From NCBI GenBank assembly GCA_029215795.1, contig JARDYH010000002.1, positions 295,771,973 through 295,835,972 on the forward strand: a stretch of DNA of 64,000 nt, read 5' to 3'. The position numbers and the translations under genes were made by a program. Shown piece after piece: positions 33,813 to 44,829 of this stretch (position 1 is the stretch's first letter; every line of letters starts with the position of its first letter). The notes under the pieces are model-generated. The model was given only the letters and a program-made list of their open reading frames with translations. It had not been told where the DNA came from and ran no database searches. This DNA comes from Anniella stebbinsi (Eukaryota; Chordata; Lepidosauria; Squamata; Anniellidae).

Positions 33813-34117
33813 CAGGGCCAGCCCAAGACATGTTGTTGCCTAGGCAAGGGGGAAGATTGTGCCCACCCCATTCCACCTACAAAAGCCTACTGGACTTGTA
33901 GCTGAATCTTACTTCAACACTAGTGATGGAACAGCATCCTCCACCTCACCTGAGGGTAGCAAGCTAGCTTCGTGGTGCAGGGCACATTGCCTGGAACATG
34001 GAGTATGTCTTCCCATAGAGGGAGCAGCCAGAGGGCTGCTGCTGCTACTTCCTACCCCCTCCAAACAACCCAATATTTGGTGCCTGAGATGACTGCCTAA
34101 TGGTAGGGCTGGCCCTA
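33813..34117. mobile_element. DNA transposon with 'CAGGGCCAGCCC' ends
   Basis: Left CACAGGGCCAGCCCAAGACAT and right TAATGGTAGGGCTGGCCCTATG are inverted. Next to them, TTGCCTAGGCAAGG and TGCCTGAGATGACTGCC fit a known style of hAT MITE. A left-end fragment of the same kind is at 45773. No clear target duplication. Confidence 0.6.
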
Positions 34118-36211
34118 TGTGTATGCAGTACAGTCACACACATGTTTCTGTGGCTCTGTTTACAGCATTGTAGCTACAGGTCTTGCCTAGTTCTGTGTCT
34201 GCTGAAATCAATCAGTGGTGAAACTCTGTCCCTTCTGACCTTTGTAGAACAGGTTCAGTTTGTATCCCGAGAAGGGGAAATAAGCAATACTGTGCTTATA
34301 AGGCATGGTAGAGAACCCATATCTCTGCACAAACAGATTGGGCTGGGTGCTTAATGCATTAATTGACATTATACCTTACTTTCAATGTTACACAAGCAAC
34401 TTGGTGATTGATTCAGAATGAAAGATGATAGGCAAGCTTATTATGTAAATGTGGGTTTAAAAATCACTTATTTCTCACTGTGTCCATAATAAGGTAATAA
34501 GACCATTATCTAACCATGACAAAAGCCTCATTTTCCATTTCACCATGATAATGCTGCAACACAAACATACAGCCAACTATGTTGGAAAATATTGGAAAAT
34601 GCATTGTGTGATATGGTTTGCTCCTTGTTTTCTTTCCACCCTTGTCGTCTGGTTCTCTTCAGAGCATCCCTTTCAAATGTATTCACTAATTGTGCCCATT
34701 TTTAACACATGTTCTCTTGTTGATGTCATTCATTTAGAATGTAATATTTCTGGCATTTCTAGAGAGTCTCCAGGGCCTCATACACTTCTTAGCAGTTGCC
34801 TTTCAGTAAGGGATATTTGCATTATGGTTACAGATTGACATCTCAATAACCTGGAACATATTCAGTGCTGCATATCTATGGTGCAGGATTTGGGAGGCGT
34901 GGGTCACCATCCATGGTCCACTTTGTCAAGTCATGTGTGAACCATAATTTAGACTAATAATTACCAGACATGAATGCTATGAAACATTAGCGTCTACATC
35001 TCTCTCTCACACTCTCTCTTTCTCATTTTAAAGTCCTGAATTTTAATGCATTCGGAAAACATTTGCCTAAGGCCAAAACCGGCCCTTCAGAGTATCCCAT
35101 ATGGAAGTATTTTAAAAGTGATAAATGATTTGGAATCTATACTGTCTACTGGTGTATGTCTCAGGAAAGAAAATTAAAGCTAACAGGTGTTAGATACGGA
35201 ATGGCAAAGCATTTTAATAGAATTGTCAAAATGTTGGTACCAGATGTTGACATTCGTGCATACAATGAAGAATGCAATGCAGCACTGTCATTTTGCAGGA
35301 TTATTTATTTAAATGTCATCATATGGGAGGAAGTCCTTATTTTATCAAACACTTTTTGTGCATGTGCTTTTTTTTTTGCACAGGGTATTTCTCCTTCACC
35401 TTGCTCTATGATTTGCATCATAGTGTCATGGTGATATGGCTCACATCTGCGTGCTTTAAATAATCCATGCATGTCACTGCAATTTTTCTTCCTTCAGATC
35501 ATCACCATCGCAAACCTTTCTCCACAAGCCTCAAAGTTTCTGCTAACCCTATTTCTGTATTTAGGATGGAAGGATTATTTAAATGTGGAAAGTTACAAAA
35601 TAATCCAATGATTAAGATATAGGCCATGTAATCTGCATGAATCTATATGGCATATTTCTGATCATCATGAAGGCTAGGGATGTAGCAGAAACCAGGAAAT
35701 ATTAGGCCTGATCTCTTCTCAGGCTCCTGGAAGGCTTATCCATAGTCAATGGCCCTGCTTCCACCAAGCAGATCTGTGCACATAAACAAATTTATGTACC
35801 GTTAATCAGGCTTGCATTTCCTATCACTTGTTGTGGTGGAGACTCTGAGCATACAGCAGATAACAATTTACATTCACCTTGGAACGTAGATCCAAGTGAG
35901 GGTACAGTCTATTTGCACTGCATTGCTTTCAGTGGGATGTGCATTTCAATGTGCAACTCCTTCCACATATTTGTTTGAATACTTGCATACTCATAGACTA
36001 TTTAAGCATGACTGGAACTGGATAAGGGCCAGTGAAATTTTCTCAGCAAATACGATAAAGTAGAGGCATCTCCATTTATGATTTTTGAACATACTGGGAG
36101 CTGCTTGATTCCAACCTCCACCCCACCCCAAAGATGGCTGGAATCCAGACCCAAAAAAAGGAAAACAAAAGCATCAAGACATATACAGGGTGTTTCAGTG
36201 AATCAACCCTC
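34118..36211. other. Non-repetitive non-coding DNA
   Basis: About 2 kb without a recognisable exon, RNA or repeat. Frames at 34545-34838 and 35156-35463 are short and unlike known proteins. Confidence 0.45.
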
Positions 36212-36807
36212 AGGGAGGCTATCTATACTCTAGCTTTGTAATGTTTCATAAGGGTTATGAAAATTCTTTGGGCCACATGACGCACTCCCTTGAATGATGT
36301 ATACCCAAGGTTTTTTAAAACTCACTTCAGCTATATACAACAGTTTTTACTTTTAATAAATCGTTTTAAATAAAATAATGTGTCCTTCCTTACCGTTTGT
36401 GATTCGTGGGGGCAGTGCTTCGTTTACCGGCGCTCAAATGCTTAGCAGTTGATTGGTGAGGAAGAAAGAGGGGCTATGGAGGAAGTGGGCAAGTGAACTA
36501 CAACACCCACAATTCTTCGCCCTATACTTATTGAAAGCTAGGGAATGACAGAGGAACAAAGGAGGAAGTGGGTGACTGAACTACAATCCCCACAATGCTT
36601 TGCCCTAAACTCATTGTAAAAATGAAACAGAAAGTGACAGACAGAAGAGTGTGAGACCGCACACACCACTTTGAAGACTGAAGAATTTTTCTTCTGTAAC
36701 GTGAGTACTTCTTAATGTGGCCTAAGACATTTTAGAATGCACCTATTTGGAACGTTTTAAAATACTATTTAAAATGTTCCAATGTACAATGTAGATTGGC
36801 TCAGGGT
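36212..36807. mobile_element. DNA transposon 'TCTACAC' family, copy 1
   Basis: Left CAGGGAGGCTATCTATACTC and right GTAGATTGGCTCAGGG are imperfect inverses. GGGCCACATGACGCACT, a TTAATAAATCGTTTTAAA-type stretch, TGTGTCCTTCCTTACC and CTTAATGTGGCC align with copy 2 at 37690-38180. It contains GAACTACAACACCCAC and GAACTACAATCCCCAC, diverged versions of the ZNF143-like word. Non-coding. Confidence 0.6.
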
Positions 36808-36924
36808 TCTGGCTAAAATGAGAGCCTTAACTTCACATTTTGAAATATCCCATGATACACTCCCAGGAATGTTGTAGTGCTTCAGAGTATCACTGGGAGA
36901 CATCATGTTGACTTCCAAGCATTT

Positions 36925-36951
36925 CACACACACACACACACACACACACAC
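36925..36951. repeat. (CA)n microsatellite
   Basis: Uninterrupted CA run. Confidence 0.95.
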
Positions 36952-37064
36952 CTCCATACATATAGAAAGCTATCTGGAGGGGAAATCTATTTATCCCTTT
37001 CCCTGATGTGCTAGCTCTTTTTACTTAGCTACAGGTTATTCAAATATGCAACATCTCACTTGTT

Positions 37065-37600
37065 TTATTTATTAATTTATTTCAGAAGCTTTCTATACCA
37101 CTTTTCATTTTTTTAAAAAAATCCCAAAGCAGTTCAGAAGATTAAAAAAATAAATAATCTAATACCCTAAAACCAATGTTAAGAAAAACAGTGATAAAAC
37201 AATAAAATCTCATTAAAACAACCCAGGGTAGCTTGCAATGTGAGCGGTCAAGAAATGTCTGGGCAAACAATGTTGGTAGAAACATTCCATGCTAGGATCC
37301 TGCCCGAATTCAGTAGGGAGAGATCATTCCAAATTGTGGATGCCACAATAATGAAGGCATATTTTATGAGGTATTATGAAGTGAAATATTCCAGGTATTG
37401 TTCACTCAGCAATAATAGATTAGCACCAATGAGAACCCCTCTCAACCTGCATGATGGAAGTTGCTACAGACCTTTCCTGCATCTGAAGTTTGAGCAACTG
37501 CAGCAGTCACAAAGAGAACGCTTCCTTGAAAACATCCCAATCTTGAAAAGTTCCCATTTAAGCTTGCCATATGTGGGCTGCTTTTGATATGGTGGATATT
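37065..37600 (-). mobile_element. L2-type LINE 3' end, decayed
   Basis: Starts on the plus strand with TTTATTTATTAATTTATTTC, CTTTCTATACCAC and CCCAAAGCAGTTCAGAAG, the inverse of an L2-like 3' terminus. The following 300 bases (GAGATCATTCCAAATTGTGG, AATGAGAACCCCTCTCAACC) look like the inverse of a decayed ORF2 end. Reading frames here are broken. Confidence 0.55.
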
Positions 37601-37689
37601 TTTAAATAAAATTATTCCTCAGGCATTCTATTATATTAAAAGATTTGCCAAACAGAATGAACTTTAAAACTTTAAGAACTTTTAACCAA

Positions 37690-38180
37690 GAGGGAATCTA
37701 CACCGTAGTTTTGCTATGTTAAGGAAGGGTTGCGACCACTCATTGGGCCACATGACGCACTTCCTGTAACGTTTTATATCAGCTGTATATTACTACAATT
37801 TTCTTATATATATTCCATTCTCTTCTTTATAAAAATCATGGTAAGAAGAAGAATGTGTCTTTCCTTACCATATTGGAGTCGCTGAAATCATTCTAATTTC
37901 TACGCAAGCGCTTTAACAGTTAATGTTTCATTGAAAGCAAGGGAAAGGAAGGGGGCAGAGGAGGAAGTGGATGTGGAAACTAAGGGGCAAGGAAGGAACG
38001 TTACAGGAAGAGAAGAAGAAAACAGTCAGTGTGACCGCAATAACCACAGTGAAGACTGGAGAAAAGGTCTGCTCTACTGTAAGTACTACTTAATGTGGCC
38101 TGTTACATTTTAAAACGTTGCAATTCAAAACATAACAATCCACATTTTGAAACGTTACAAGCGTCTGTGTAGATTCCCTC
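37690..38180. mobile_element. DNA transposon 'GGGAATCTACACC' family, copy 2
   Basis: Left GAGGGAATCTACACCGTAG and right GTGTAGATTCCCTCCC are inverses. GGGCCACATGACGCACTTCC, TGTCTTTCCTTACC, CAGTGTGACCGCA and TACTTAATGTGGCC follow the order of copy 1. Non-coding; the open frame at 37931-38113 is incidental. Confidence 0.7.
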
Positions 38181-39059
38181 CCAGTCCCAATTCCTAGAAA
38201 TGCATCACATGAACGAATAAATAAACTATTTTACATCAATTCTCTTCTATTGTACACACATCCACATATAAAGATGGTCCAATCCAGCTGAAGTAAGTTG
38301 TGATGTAAGTCCCATTAAAACCTTTGGTTCAATTTAATAAATTGCTTCCATTTAATAATGCTCTTTTCAATCATTTTGTCTCTTCCCTCCATGTACAATG
38401 AACTCTACCCTCTACCCTCTGCAAGGTGAAGCACATCTGTGTGATGTGCATCCACAGAAACAACTGTATGTACAATGGTAGGTTTCCATGCAATTTTCTG
38501 GGTTCCCAGCAGTGTGGAGCACCGCCATCTCATGTGTCCTTGGATGTACATTGCAAACAAATGTTTCAATGTGTCAAAAGGATTTAACTCCCATTGCTTT
38601 CAGTGGGACTATTAGCTGTCACTAACTCTAGCTAAATTGGGGACAGTATAGTTGGTTAGTTGGTTTTTATAACATATGCTTGTACATATCTGGAAAAGCA
38701 GATTTCTGTAGATTAACATTATATGCTGCTTTGCCTTACTGCTGCCATGTGCGCAGTAAAAAAGGTGCTTTCCCAAGACCATATCTCTTGTTTAAAGGGT
38801 TCCTTCTTCTCATAGCTTTGCCACATACCCGTGTGCAAATGCTTTTCATTAAATGGCAATAACATATTTTCAAGTGACTTGAGCCTTACGTTCTTTGTAC
38901 TATTCATCATTATGCATACCTAATATATTTTGCAAACTGCCAATTCTCTAGCCTTCTGCCTTTGGAGGCACATTTCTGAAATCAAATAAAAATATAAGAC
39001 CCCCTCCCTTGTTTACTTTTTAGGCACGATTTTTCCCCCCTCTCTCTCAAAGCAAATGC
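38181..39059. other. Non-coding DNA, nothing recognised
   Basis: No exon or repeat recognised. Confidence 0.4.
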
Positions 39060-39395
39060 ATTCCGTGTTTTAAGTAAGATACTGTCATGTATTTATGGGA
39101 GTTTAATAAGTTCTTCCATTAATAACATAGACAAACTAATTTACCAGAACGTGTCTGTTTTAAACTTTGGGAACAAAGAGTGGGAGTATGAAAATCAATC
39201 TTTCCTTTGTACTGGAGCCGCTGACCCATTGAAGCTTTGAAGATCATTTCTTTAAGAAATTGTGAGGGGTTATTTAACTACAAACAGCAGCTACCTTCTC
39301 ATTCCAGCTGCGTAATCAAGCGTAATAAATTAGAGGACGAAAATAAAGGTTCAGTCCATTAAAAAAAAAATCTGAAAATTCTGAGGGGCACTCTG
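39060..39395. other. Candidate conserved non-coding element
   Basis: Repeat-free block: TTAAGTAAGATACTGTCATG, AGTTTAATAAGTTCTTCC, CATTAATAACATAGAC, GAACAAAGAG (SOX-like), CCAGCTGCGTAATCAAGCG, GTAATAAATTAGAGG. Motif density is suggestive; conservation is not tested. Confidence 0.3.
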
Positions 39396-40180
39396 AAAAA
39401 GGCTTGTAGTTGAAAGAAACTAACATTGAGCCCAAGTTTTAAAAAATGCAGTTCTTTAAAAAAAGATTTTCCAGCTTTAATGAACATTTACTGATTTTCT
39501 CTCCTTTGTCTTGGTTTACTATTTTGGCAGACATTAATTGACCATGTCCAGTATTGTGAACCACCAATGGCAATGCTTGTGAACATTTTCTTTTTCATCT
39601 CCATTTCAGACTCTGCGTGTCCTGTTAATTGTGAACATTTAGCACTAGTGTCATGCTCAACTCTGTAGTGGTGTCTCCGACATAGCAATTCTTCTCTTAA
39701 TGCACTTACAGTTATATCCCTGATGGACTAGCAAGTGCAAATAAAAGAGAGAGGGGGGAGAGAAAATAGATTTTGTTCAACATCTTTCTTTCTTTTTTCA
39801 AGGATGCACAAAAGAAAGATGTTGTAAACAAATTAAAAACATCAAATCTTTTAGTCATTTAGCTTGAAATAATTAATTCTTTAAAAATAGATATCTCTTA
39901 TGATTTTTAAGACCTCTGCTTCTTAAGATACCTCAATCTTGCTCCAGTTGTACATGGATGCATAACTCTGCTGGTGAAATCGTAAGAGATGGTGTCAATT
40001 ATCTGTGCAGTAAGAGGGAAAATGCAGGTGATGGGTCTGAATCCATCACTTTGCTCACCACTCTTAGCCTCTGGTGAGATAATCAGCTGTATCACCAATG
40101 AACTGACTATAGCTACTGCACACAGGAGCCCACAGTTGTATAGGAAATACCTTTGCTAGAGGTATTTAAATAGAGTCTGA
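39396..40180. other. Non-coding DNA, nothing recognised
   Basis: AAAGAAAGATGTTG at 39808 mirrors CAACATCTTTCTTTCTTTT at 39779, a short hairpin. Otherwise nothing recognised. Confidence 0.4.
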
Positions 40181-40548
40181 GAGCATCATCAGATAAGTGT
40201 TTTATTGCATGTTCATTACTGGCTACTCATGGATTTTCGCGGGTCCTTTTCATGACACCATCTGCCTCCCGCATCCCTCCTGCTCCTTCTTGTCTTTTTT
40301 CCATCATAAAATAAAACATATAAAATCTGATTTTTTGGCTATAGTGAAACTTGCCACCATTTCCTGCTGTGTGCAGGGGAAGCAGTGAGATAAAAATGCC
40401 CACTGAATGGGCCACGTGGTCATTGCTTGCTTCCTCTTTCTTCCCTGTGTGAAGAAAGAGGCAGCTGTTCATCCTTATTGTGGGACAGGAGCAGGAGGCA
40501 AAGCAATGGTAGGGAAATGCTACTTCCCCCCTCCCCATCTGATGACAT
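40181..40548. mobile_element. DNA transposon with 5-bp target duplication, copy 1
   Basis: Left GAGCATCATCAGATAAGTG and right CCATCTGATGACAT are imperfect inverses. TCTGA flanks both sides (40176-40180 and 40549-40553). TTTTATTGCATG, GATTTTCGCGGGTCC, TCTGCCTCC, CCTGCTGTGTGCAGG and GAATGGGCCAC are shared in order with 45900-46242. It has no coding capacity. A 5-bp duplication does not fit hAT; I leave the superfamily open. Confidence 0.65.
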
Positions 40549-40559
40549 TCTGAACAGCC

Positions 40560-40660
40560 ATCTGACACAGCTGCTGCAGTTGCATCCTGCACTGAGCAGG
40601 TGGTTGGATTAGATGACCTCCAAGGTCCCTGCCAAATCTATAATTCTATGGTTCTAACAT
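40560..40660 (+). mobile_element. CR1 LINE 3' tail
   Basis: GAGCAGGTGGTTGGATTAGATGACC, then TCCAAGGTCCCTGCC and the ATTCTATGGTTCTA octamer-like end are the diagnostic CR1 3' terminus. Only about 100 bases remain. Confidence 0.85.
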
Positions 40661-41204
40661 TGTAAATGCAGCTCCTGCCCAGCTAAGGGAAGAGGCATGG
40701 GAGCCTGTTTCTGCACAGTTTTTTTCTCTGGCTGGATTGGAGCAATATTGTTGGATGTGTACCTGTCATACTGGGCTCAAGCTAGAGCGAGGGGATTGGA
40801 CTTCTTTTAGCCCGAGGGATGAATTCAATTACGGAAAAGCTATTGGGGGCTGCATTACAGTGGTGGGAGGGGCCTAAGGCAAAAGGGGTGGGGCCCAGAA
40901 TACCAGCATATTTTAGCTTCCTGCCAGTAACAAAACCTCAGGAGGGGCATTTCAACCTTTTAGAATTGGGGGGAATGTAAAAGCTGGGAATGCTGATGTG
41001 TGGGGAAACAGGTGGGGCAAAAGGAATGGAGGCATGGCTGTTAGAGCATGGATGGACTTTAGCTAGAGAAGCTCTAATATGCTTGTCACCCCTCCTCCTA
41101 CAAAATACATAATCAGAATTGCTAGTTTGGTCAAACCAAATATTCATGTTGGCAGGGAGAAGGAGTATGTCCCCTGACTTGTACCTCACCTTTCTACTGT
41201 GGAA
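40661..41204. other. Non-coding DNA, nothing recognised
   Basis: No exon recognised; 40840-41010 is G-rich and may be an unrecognised repeat. Confidence 0.4.
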
Positions 41205-41328
41205 ATGGCTTGCAATTATAGATTAAGCAATTAAAACAATAATAAAACAAATACATTAAAACACAATTAGAATCACAACAATAACAGAATAAAAACAGCA
41301 CCCAGCCCAACAGACCAGGACCAGATCT
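41205..41328 (-). mobile_element. L2-type LINE 3' UTR fragment
   Basis: A-rich plus strand (AATTAAAACAATAATAAAAC, ACAGAATAAAAACAGCACC) parallels the 3' UTR of the LINE at 15796. Coding remains of the same orientation follow at 41812-42015, separated by DNA transposons. Confidence 0.5.
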
Positions 41329-41415
41329 ACACCTCGTGTCATATCCATACAATCTCATCATGGTGCTGCTATATCCCTCTTGTGCATTTATACCTGGTAG
41401 CACACACAATGGCTG
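41329..41415. mobile_element. Left-end fragment of the 'CAGATCTACACC' MITE
   Basis: CCAGATCTACACCTCGTGTCA, TATATCCCTCTTGTGC and GCACACACAATGG match the left part of 30803-30890. Confidence 0.55.
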
Positions 41416-41464
41416 CCTCTACAAGAAAGGTTTAAAGCTCTTTCAAGGTGCTTAAAATTTTTTA

Positions 41465-41750
41465 CCTCTACAAGAACGGAGCGCAAATCGGGCGTAGAGG
41501 CGCGTTATCTCTCCGATTATGCGCATTATCGAATGCGCGTTAAATCGCGAGTTTTATTTTGCTCTGGCCATTAAAGCGCATTTTGACTGTGTGAACAAGC
41601 GCTTATGCGCATTAACTACTTGTAAAGCGCACTTTGGTCATCCGTTAATGCGCTTCGCCGCCTCTCGTGCAGGGGTATTAGGTGTAAATACGCTTCAGCG
41701 ATTATGCGCATAATCACCTAACCGGGCGCAAAAGCGAATCCTTGTAGAGG
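41465..41750. mobile_element. CpG-rich DNA transposon with 'CCTCTACAAG' ends
   Basis: Begins CCTCTACAAGAACGGAGCGC and ends AAGCGAATCCTTGTAGAGG, so the outer ten bases are exact inverses. The body is full of GCGCATTA/TAATGCGC words and intact CpGs (GCGCGTTAAATCGCGAG, TTAATGCGCTTCGCCGCC) and holds a perfect 16-bp palindrome, GATTATGCGCATAATC, at 41700-41715. A second partial left end (CCTCTACAAGAAAGG) lies just outside at 41416. I found no coding capacity and no clear target duplication. Confidence 0.7.
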
Positions 41751-41811
41751 GGACCAATGACTTCTGCTCCCCTGCTATATGATCCAATTGCCAGGTTCCA
41801 GCCAATGTTCT

Positions 41812-42015
41812 GCCTGCATTGTGGGCCAACCACAGTTGCTGAATGGTCTTTAAAAGCAGCATCATGTAGAGACAGCATTGCAATAATCCAATCTGGATGT
41901 AATTAGGACATGAGTGACCATGGTCAGAGAATCAGCACCACCAAAGTAGGCTGTAGTGATCATCTGTTTGTTGGTGCATGAACAGAGCCCAAAACATATA
42001 TGATATTCCAAGCAG
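41812..42015 (-). mobile_element. L2-type LINE ORF2 fragment
   Basis: The minus strand reads SLTMVTHVLITSRLDYCNA, the same block as 'SLATVIHALITSRLDYCNA' of the intact copy at 16034-17383. Short and broken. Confidence 0.75.
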
Positions 42016-42785
42016 TAGAAAGTGGCCGCAGGCCGCCCCCTTCCCAAAGTGTCCCATCCCTGCCCCACACTGTCTTGAGGCCAAGCGATGTGACCTCTCA
42101 TCTCACAAATAACTTCCTGTTTCTTGTTGAATGTTTATATAATTCAGAAAAGTCGCTGTGGGAAATGTTGCAGCTAAGAGTGTCAGTCCTAAAGCATGCT
42201 CCCGAGGAGAATGGATAGACAAGTAGCCAGGCCAAGTCCTCCAAATGAAGGCTTATACTCTGGTCACATTGTGTGCACAGTTCCAAAGTATTCAACAACA
42301 CATAAAATAAAAGGCAGTACCTACATTTCCCCCATGGGGCAGCTGTAAACGTTAAGCAATTAATGCATTGGCTAAATTTAAAAATAATCCCCTCAAGGCA
42401 TTTTGCATTAATTACAGTGATTATGGGAGAGAAGCTGGATTTAGCTCATCAATAATATTTTGTTGACTGACTCAATGGACTGAGCAATGAGGAAGTCTAA
42501 CAGTGTACCTAAATCACAGCAGATGATTTTTAGGCTTACAAAATCATTCTTTAGCATTCGGAATTTTCTCTGATGCTTATGAGGCACCTCCATCACTTGA
42601 GTACAAGAGCACTCCGGAATACAACACCAGTCATTAAATGCTGTTGATACTCAGAATTTGTCAGTGTGTGTGTGTGTGTGTGTGTGCGTAGTGGGGAGGA
42701 TGGAGTTGAGTGACCTGAATTATGTGGCTTTTGGCAAACCTCTGAGCCTCTTCCAAAGTTACTTTTATCAGCAATGGAACTAACC
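42016..42785. other. Non-coding DNA; possible conserved element at 42345-42490
   Basis: 42345-42490 has GTTAAGCAATTAATGCATTGG, TTGCATTAATTACAGTGATTATGG and CTCATCAATAATATTTTG, an enhancer-like concentration of TAAT sites. A (TG)n run is at 42664-42687. Nothing coding recognised. Confidence 0.35.
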
Positions 42786-43596
42786 TAGGGTGTCCAGATC
42801 GCCCGGGGTTTCCCGGTCCTAACCGGGAAACCTAGGCCGATCCGGGCCAACCAGGGGGTGGCGGGGGAAAACCGGGGTGGCGGGGGCTCACGCGGCGGTG
42901 GCAACGAGCGGCGGTAGACCCGGCGGCAGTGGTGGCGGAGGAGCCCGGGAAGCGGCTGCCCCAGCAGGTAAGTGCCCCCCCTCGTGCCTCGCGCTCCTTA
43001 CCTGCAGGGGCGTCCGCTTCCCTCCGGAGCGCGAGGCACGAGGGGGGGCACTTACCTGCTGGGGCGTCCGCTTCCCGGGCTCTTCTGCCGCCACCGCCGC
43101 CAGGTCCGCCGCCGCCGGGTCCTCCACCACCGCCAGGTCCTTCGCCGCCGCTGCCGGGCTCGTGAGGCCAGAGGCCGCGCGGAAGAGGCGGGAGAGAGCC
43201 GATTACATCACTTCCGGATCCGGCACTCTCCCGTCTCTTCCGCGTGGCCTCTGGCCTCCATGGGGCTCCCCAAGGAGGCCAGCGGCCGCGCGGAAGAGAC
43301 GGGAGAGGGCCAGATCCGGAAGTGATGTAATCGGCCCTCTCCCGCTTCTTCCGCGCGGCCTCTGGCCTTACGAGCCCGGCAGCGGAGCCGAAGGACCTGG
43401 CGGTGGTGGAGGGAGATCCAGAGGTGGCGGGGGACCTGGGGGCGGCGGCTGACCCGGCGGGGCGGCAGTGGAGGACCCAGCACGGGCGGTGGAGGAAGAG
43501 AACCCAGTAGGTCCAGGCTGCTGTTTTTTTTTGGGGGGGGGGGGTTGGTGGTGGGGGGGACACCGAGATTTTGGTTTCCAAAATCTGGTCACCCTA
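42786..43596. mobile_element. GC-rich non-autonomous hAT-type transposon, family 2 (811 bp)
   Basis: Ends TAGGGTGTCCAGAT and ATCTGGTCACCCTA are inverses apart from one base. The flanks are AACTAACC at 42778-42785 and AACTAACC at 43597-43604, an exact 8-bp target duplication, which with TAGGGTG ends supports hAT. The interior is very GC-rich and internally mirrored: GCAGGTAAGTGCCC versus CACTTACCTGC, and GAGACGGGAGAGGG versus CTCTCCCGTCTCTTCC. The long frames here (for example 42832-43581 minus, 42877-43452 plus) are proline/arginine/glycine translations of GC repeats on both strands, not genes. Confidence 0.9.
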
Positions 43597-43852
43597 AACT
43601 AACCATAGCAGTGTAGGTTCTTCCTGTACCACTTAGTAAAGCCAGGAGTTGGAGGTTACATGGGGGTAGCCCATTTCCATGCCAGAACCACTCCTCAGAC
43701 AGAGTGGCATGAAGGGATGATACCAGTGTCGTGGGAAGAAGCCATTCTGCAGCAGCTCCCACAACACTAAGGTCAATATCAAAAGGATTCCGCAACTTCA
43801 GCTCTCAGTTCATAAATTGATCATAATGTTACTTCTCAAGGCAGTTGTGAGG

Positions 43853-44200
43853 GCCAGCCCTAGGAGTTTGCATCATTGGGCACCTACCAAGGCCTACACA
43901 TCAGCAGGTCCCCCACTGCCAACCCCTGGATCCCCCTGTTGCTTTTCCTTCTTGTTGACACTTCCTGTTCAAGTGTCTCCTCTAGTCAAATGAAGAATGA
44001 CTGGAGCAAGGAGAAGGAGCAACAACTTCCACTCATTTTATCCTCTTCCACCAAATAGTTCTGTGTATTGGGCCTGAAGGGAGAGAACAAGTGAATGTAC
44101 AGTGGCAACAGCAATGGAGAGGAGGTGGGCCTACCAGGGCCTACTGAGGGTATCTTGCCTAAGGGCCCTCATAACCTGGAGCTGTCATTGAATATTATGA
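43853..44200. repeat. Fragment related to 'GGGCCAGCCCTAGGAG' DNA repeats
   Basis: GAGGGCCAGCCCTAGGAGTTTG opens a block ending in GGGCCTACTGAGGGTATCTTG. Resembles the GGCCAGCCC-terminal MITEs but no inverted partner was seen. Confidence 0.3.
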
Positions 44201-44399
44201 AGACTGTAAAGTACTATGCACAATGTGTTATTTTAATTGCTGATGGTAATAATACAAATCAGGGGTTTTTTTTCACTGAATGCTTCTTTTATTTCTTTAT
44301 TAGTATGCTATTTTCCTTATTAAAAACTCAAAGCAGTGTGGAAGGGAGGATATTCTCACTTCGCCTAACAACCCGTAAAGTATCAGACAAAATTCTTCT

Positions 44400-44500
44400 T
44401 ATTATTTTTTGTTCATTTTATCTCTTGTTGTTCACTACTCAGGAATCTGTCCAGTTATGGAGTGGTATACAAACATAATAAATAAATAAATAAATAAAAT
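44400..44500 (+). mobile_element. L2-like LINE 3' tail
   Basis: GGAATCTGTCCAGTTATGG, AGTGGTATACAAACATAATAAAT then (AAAT)n. Decayed version of the common L2 terminus. Confidence 0.5.
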
Positions 44501-44829
44501 TACCAAAGTATTTCCAAATCATTTTGCCCCTATTGCTGAATATAATAATCATGCACTGCAGAATAATATTAAGCTTCCCCCTTTTTTTTAGTATAGAAAA
44601 AAAGGATATTTCTATTTTGCTGTGCTTGTATTTACCTAGAATTGGCTAATCACATCATTAGAATGATACATTTTTGTGTCAACGCATTTGTACAGTATGG
44701 GCATTGCCCTGGAAAGTCAGCATTTTCCTTCAGCAATTGTGATCACGGAGTTCCGACAGCCCTAGTGTTAAAAATAAGCTTTAAGATCCATTTTACTTTG
44801 CTTCAATGCTGCTTTGCAGATACTGAATT

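Noticed and set aside
42832..43581. 249-codon minus frame and 191-codon plus frame, rich in Pro, Gly, Arg and Ala
   Set aside because: They lie entirely inside an 811-bp hAT element with exact ends and duplication, overlap on both strands, and are low-complexity translations of GC hairpins.
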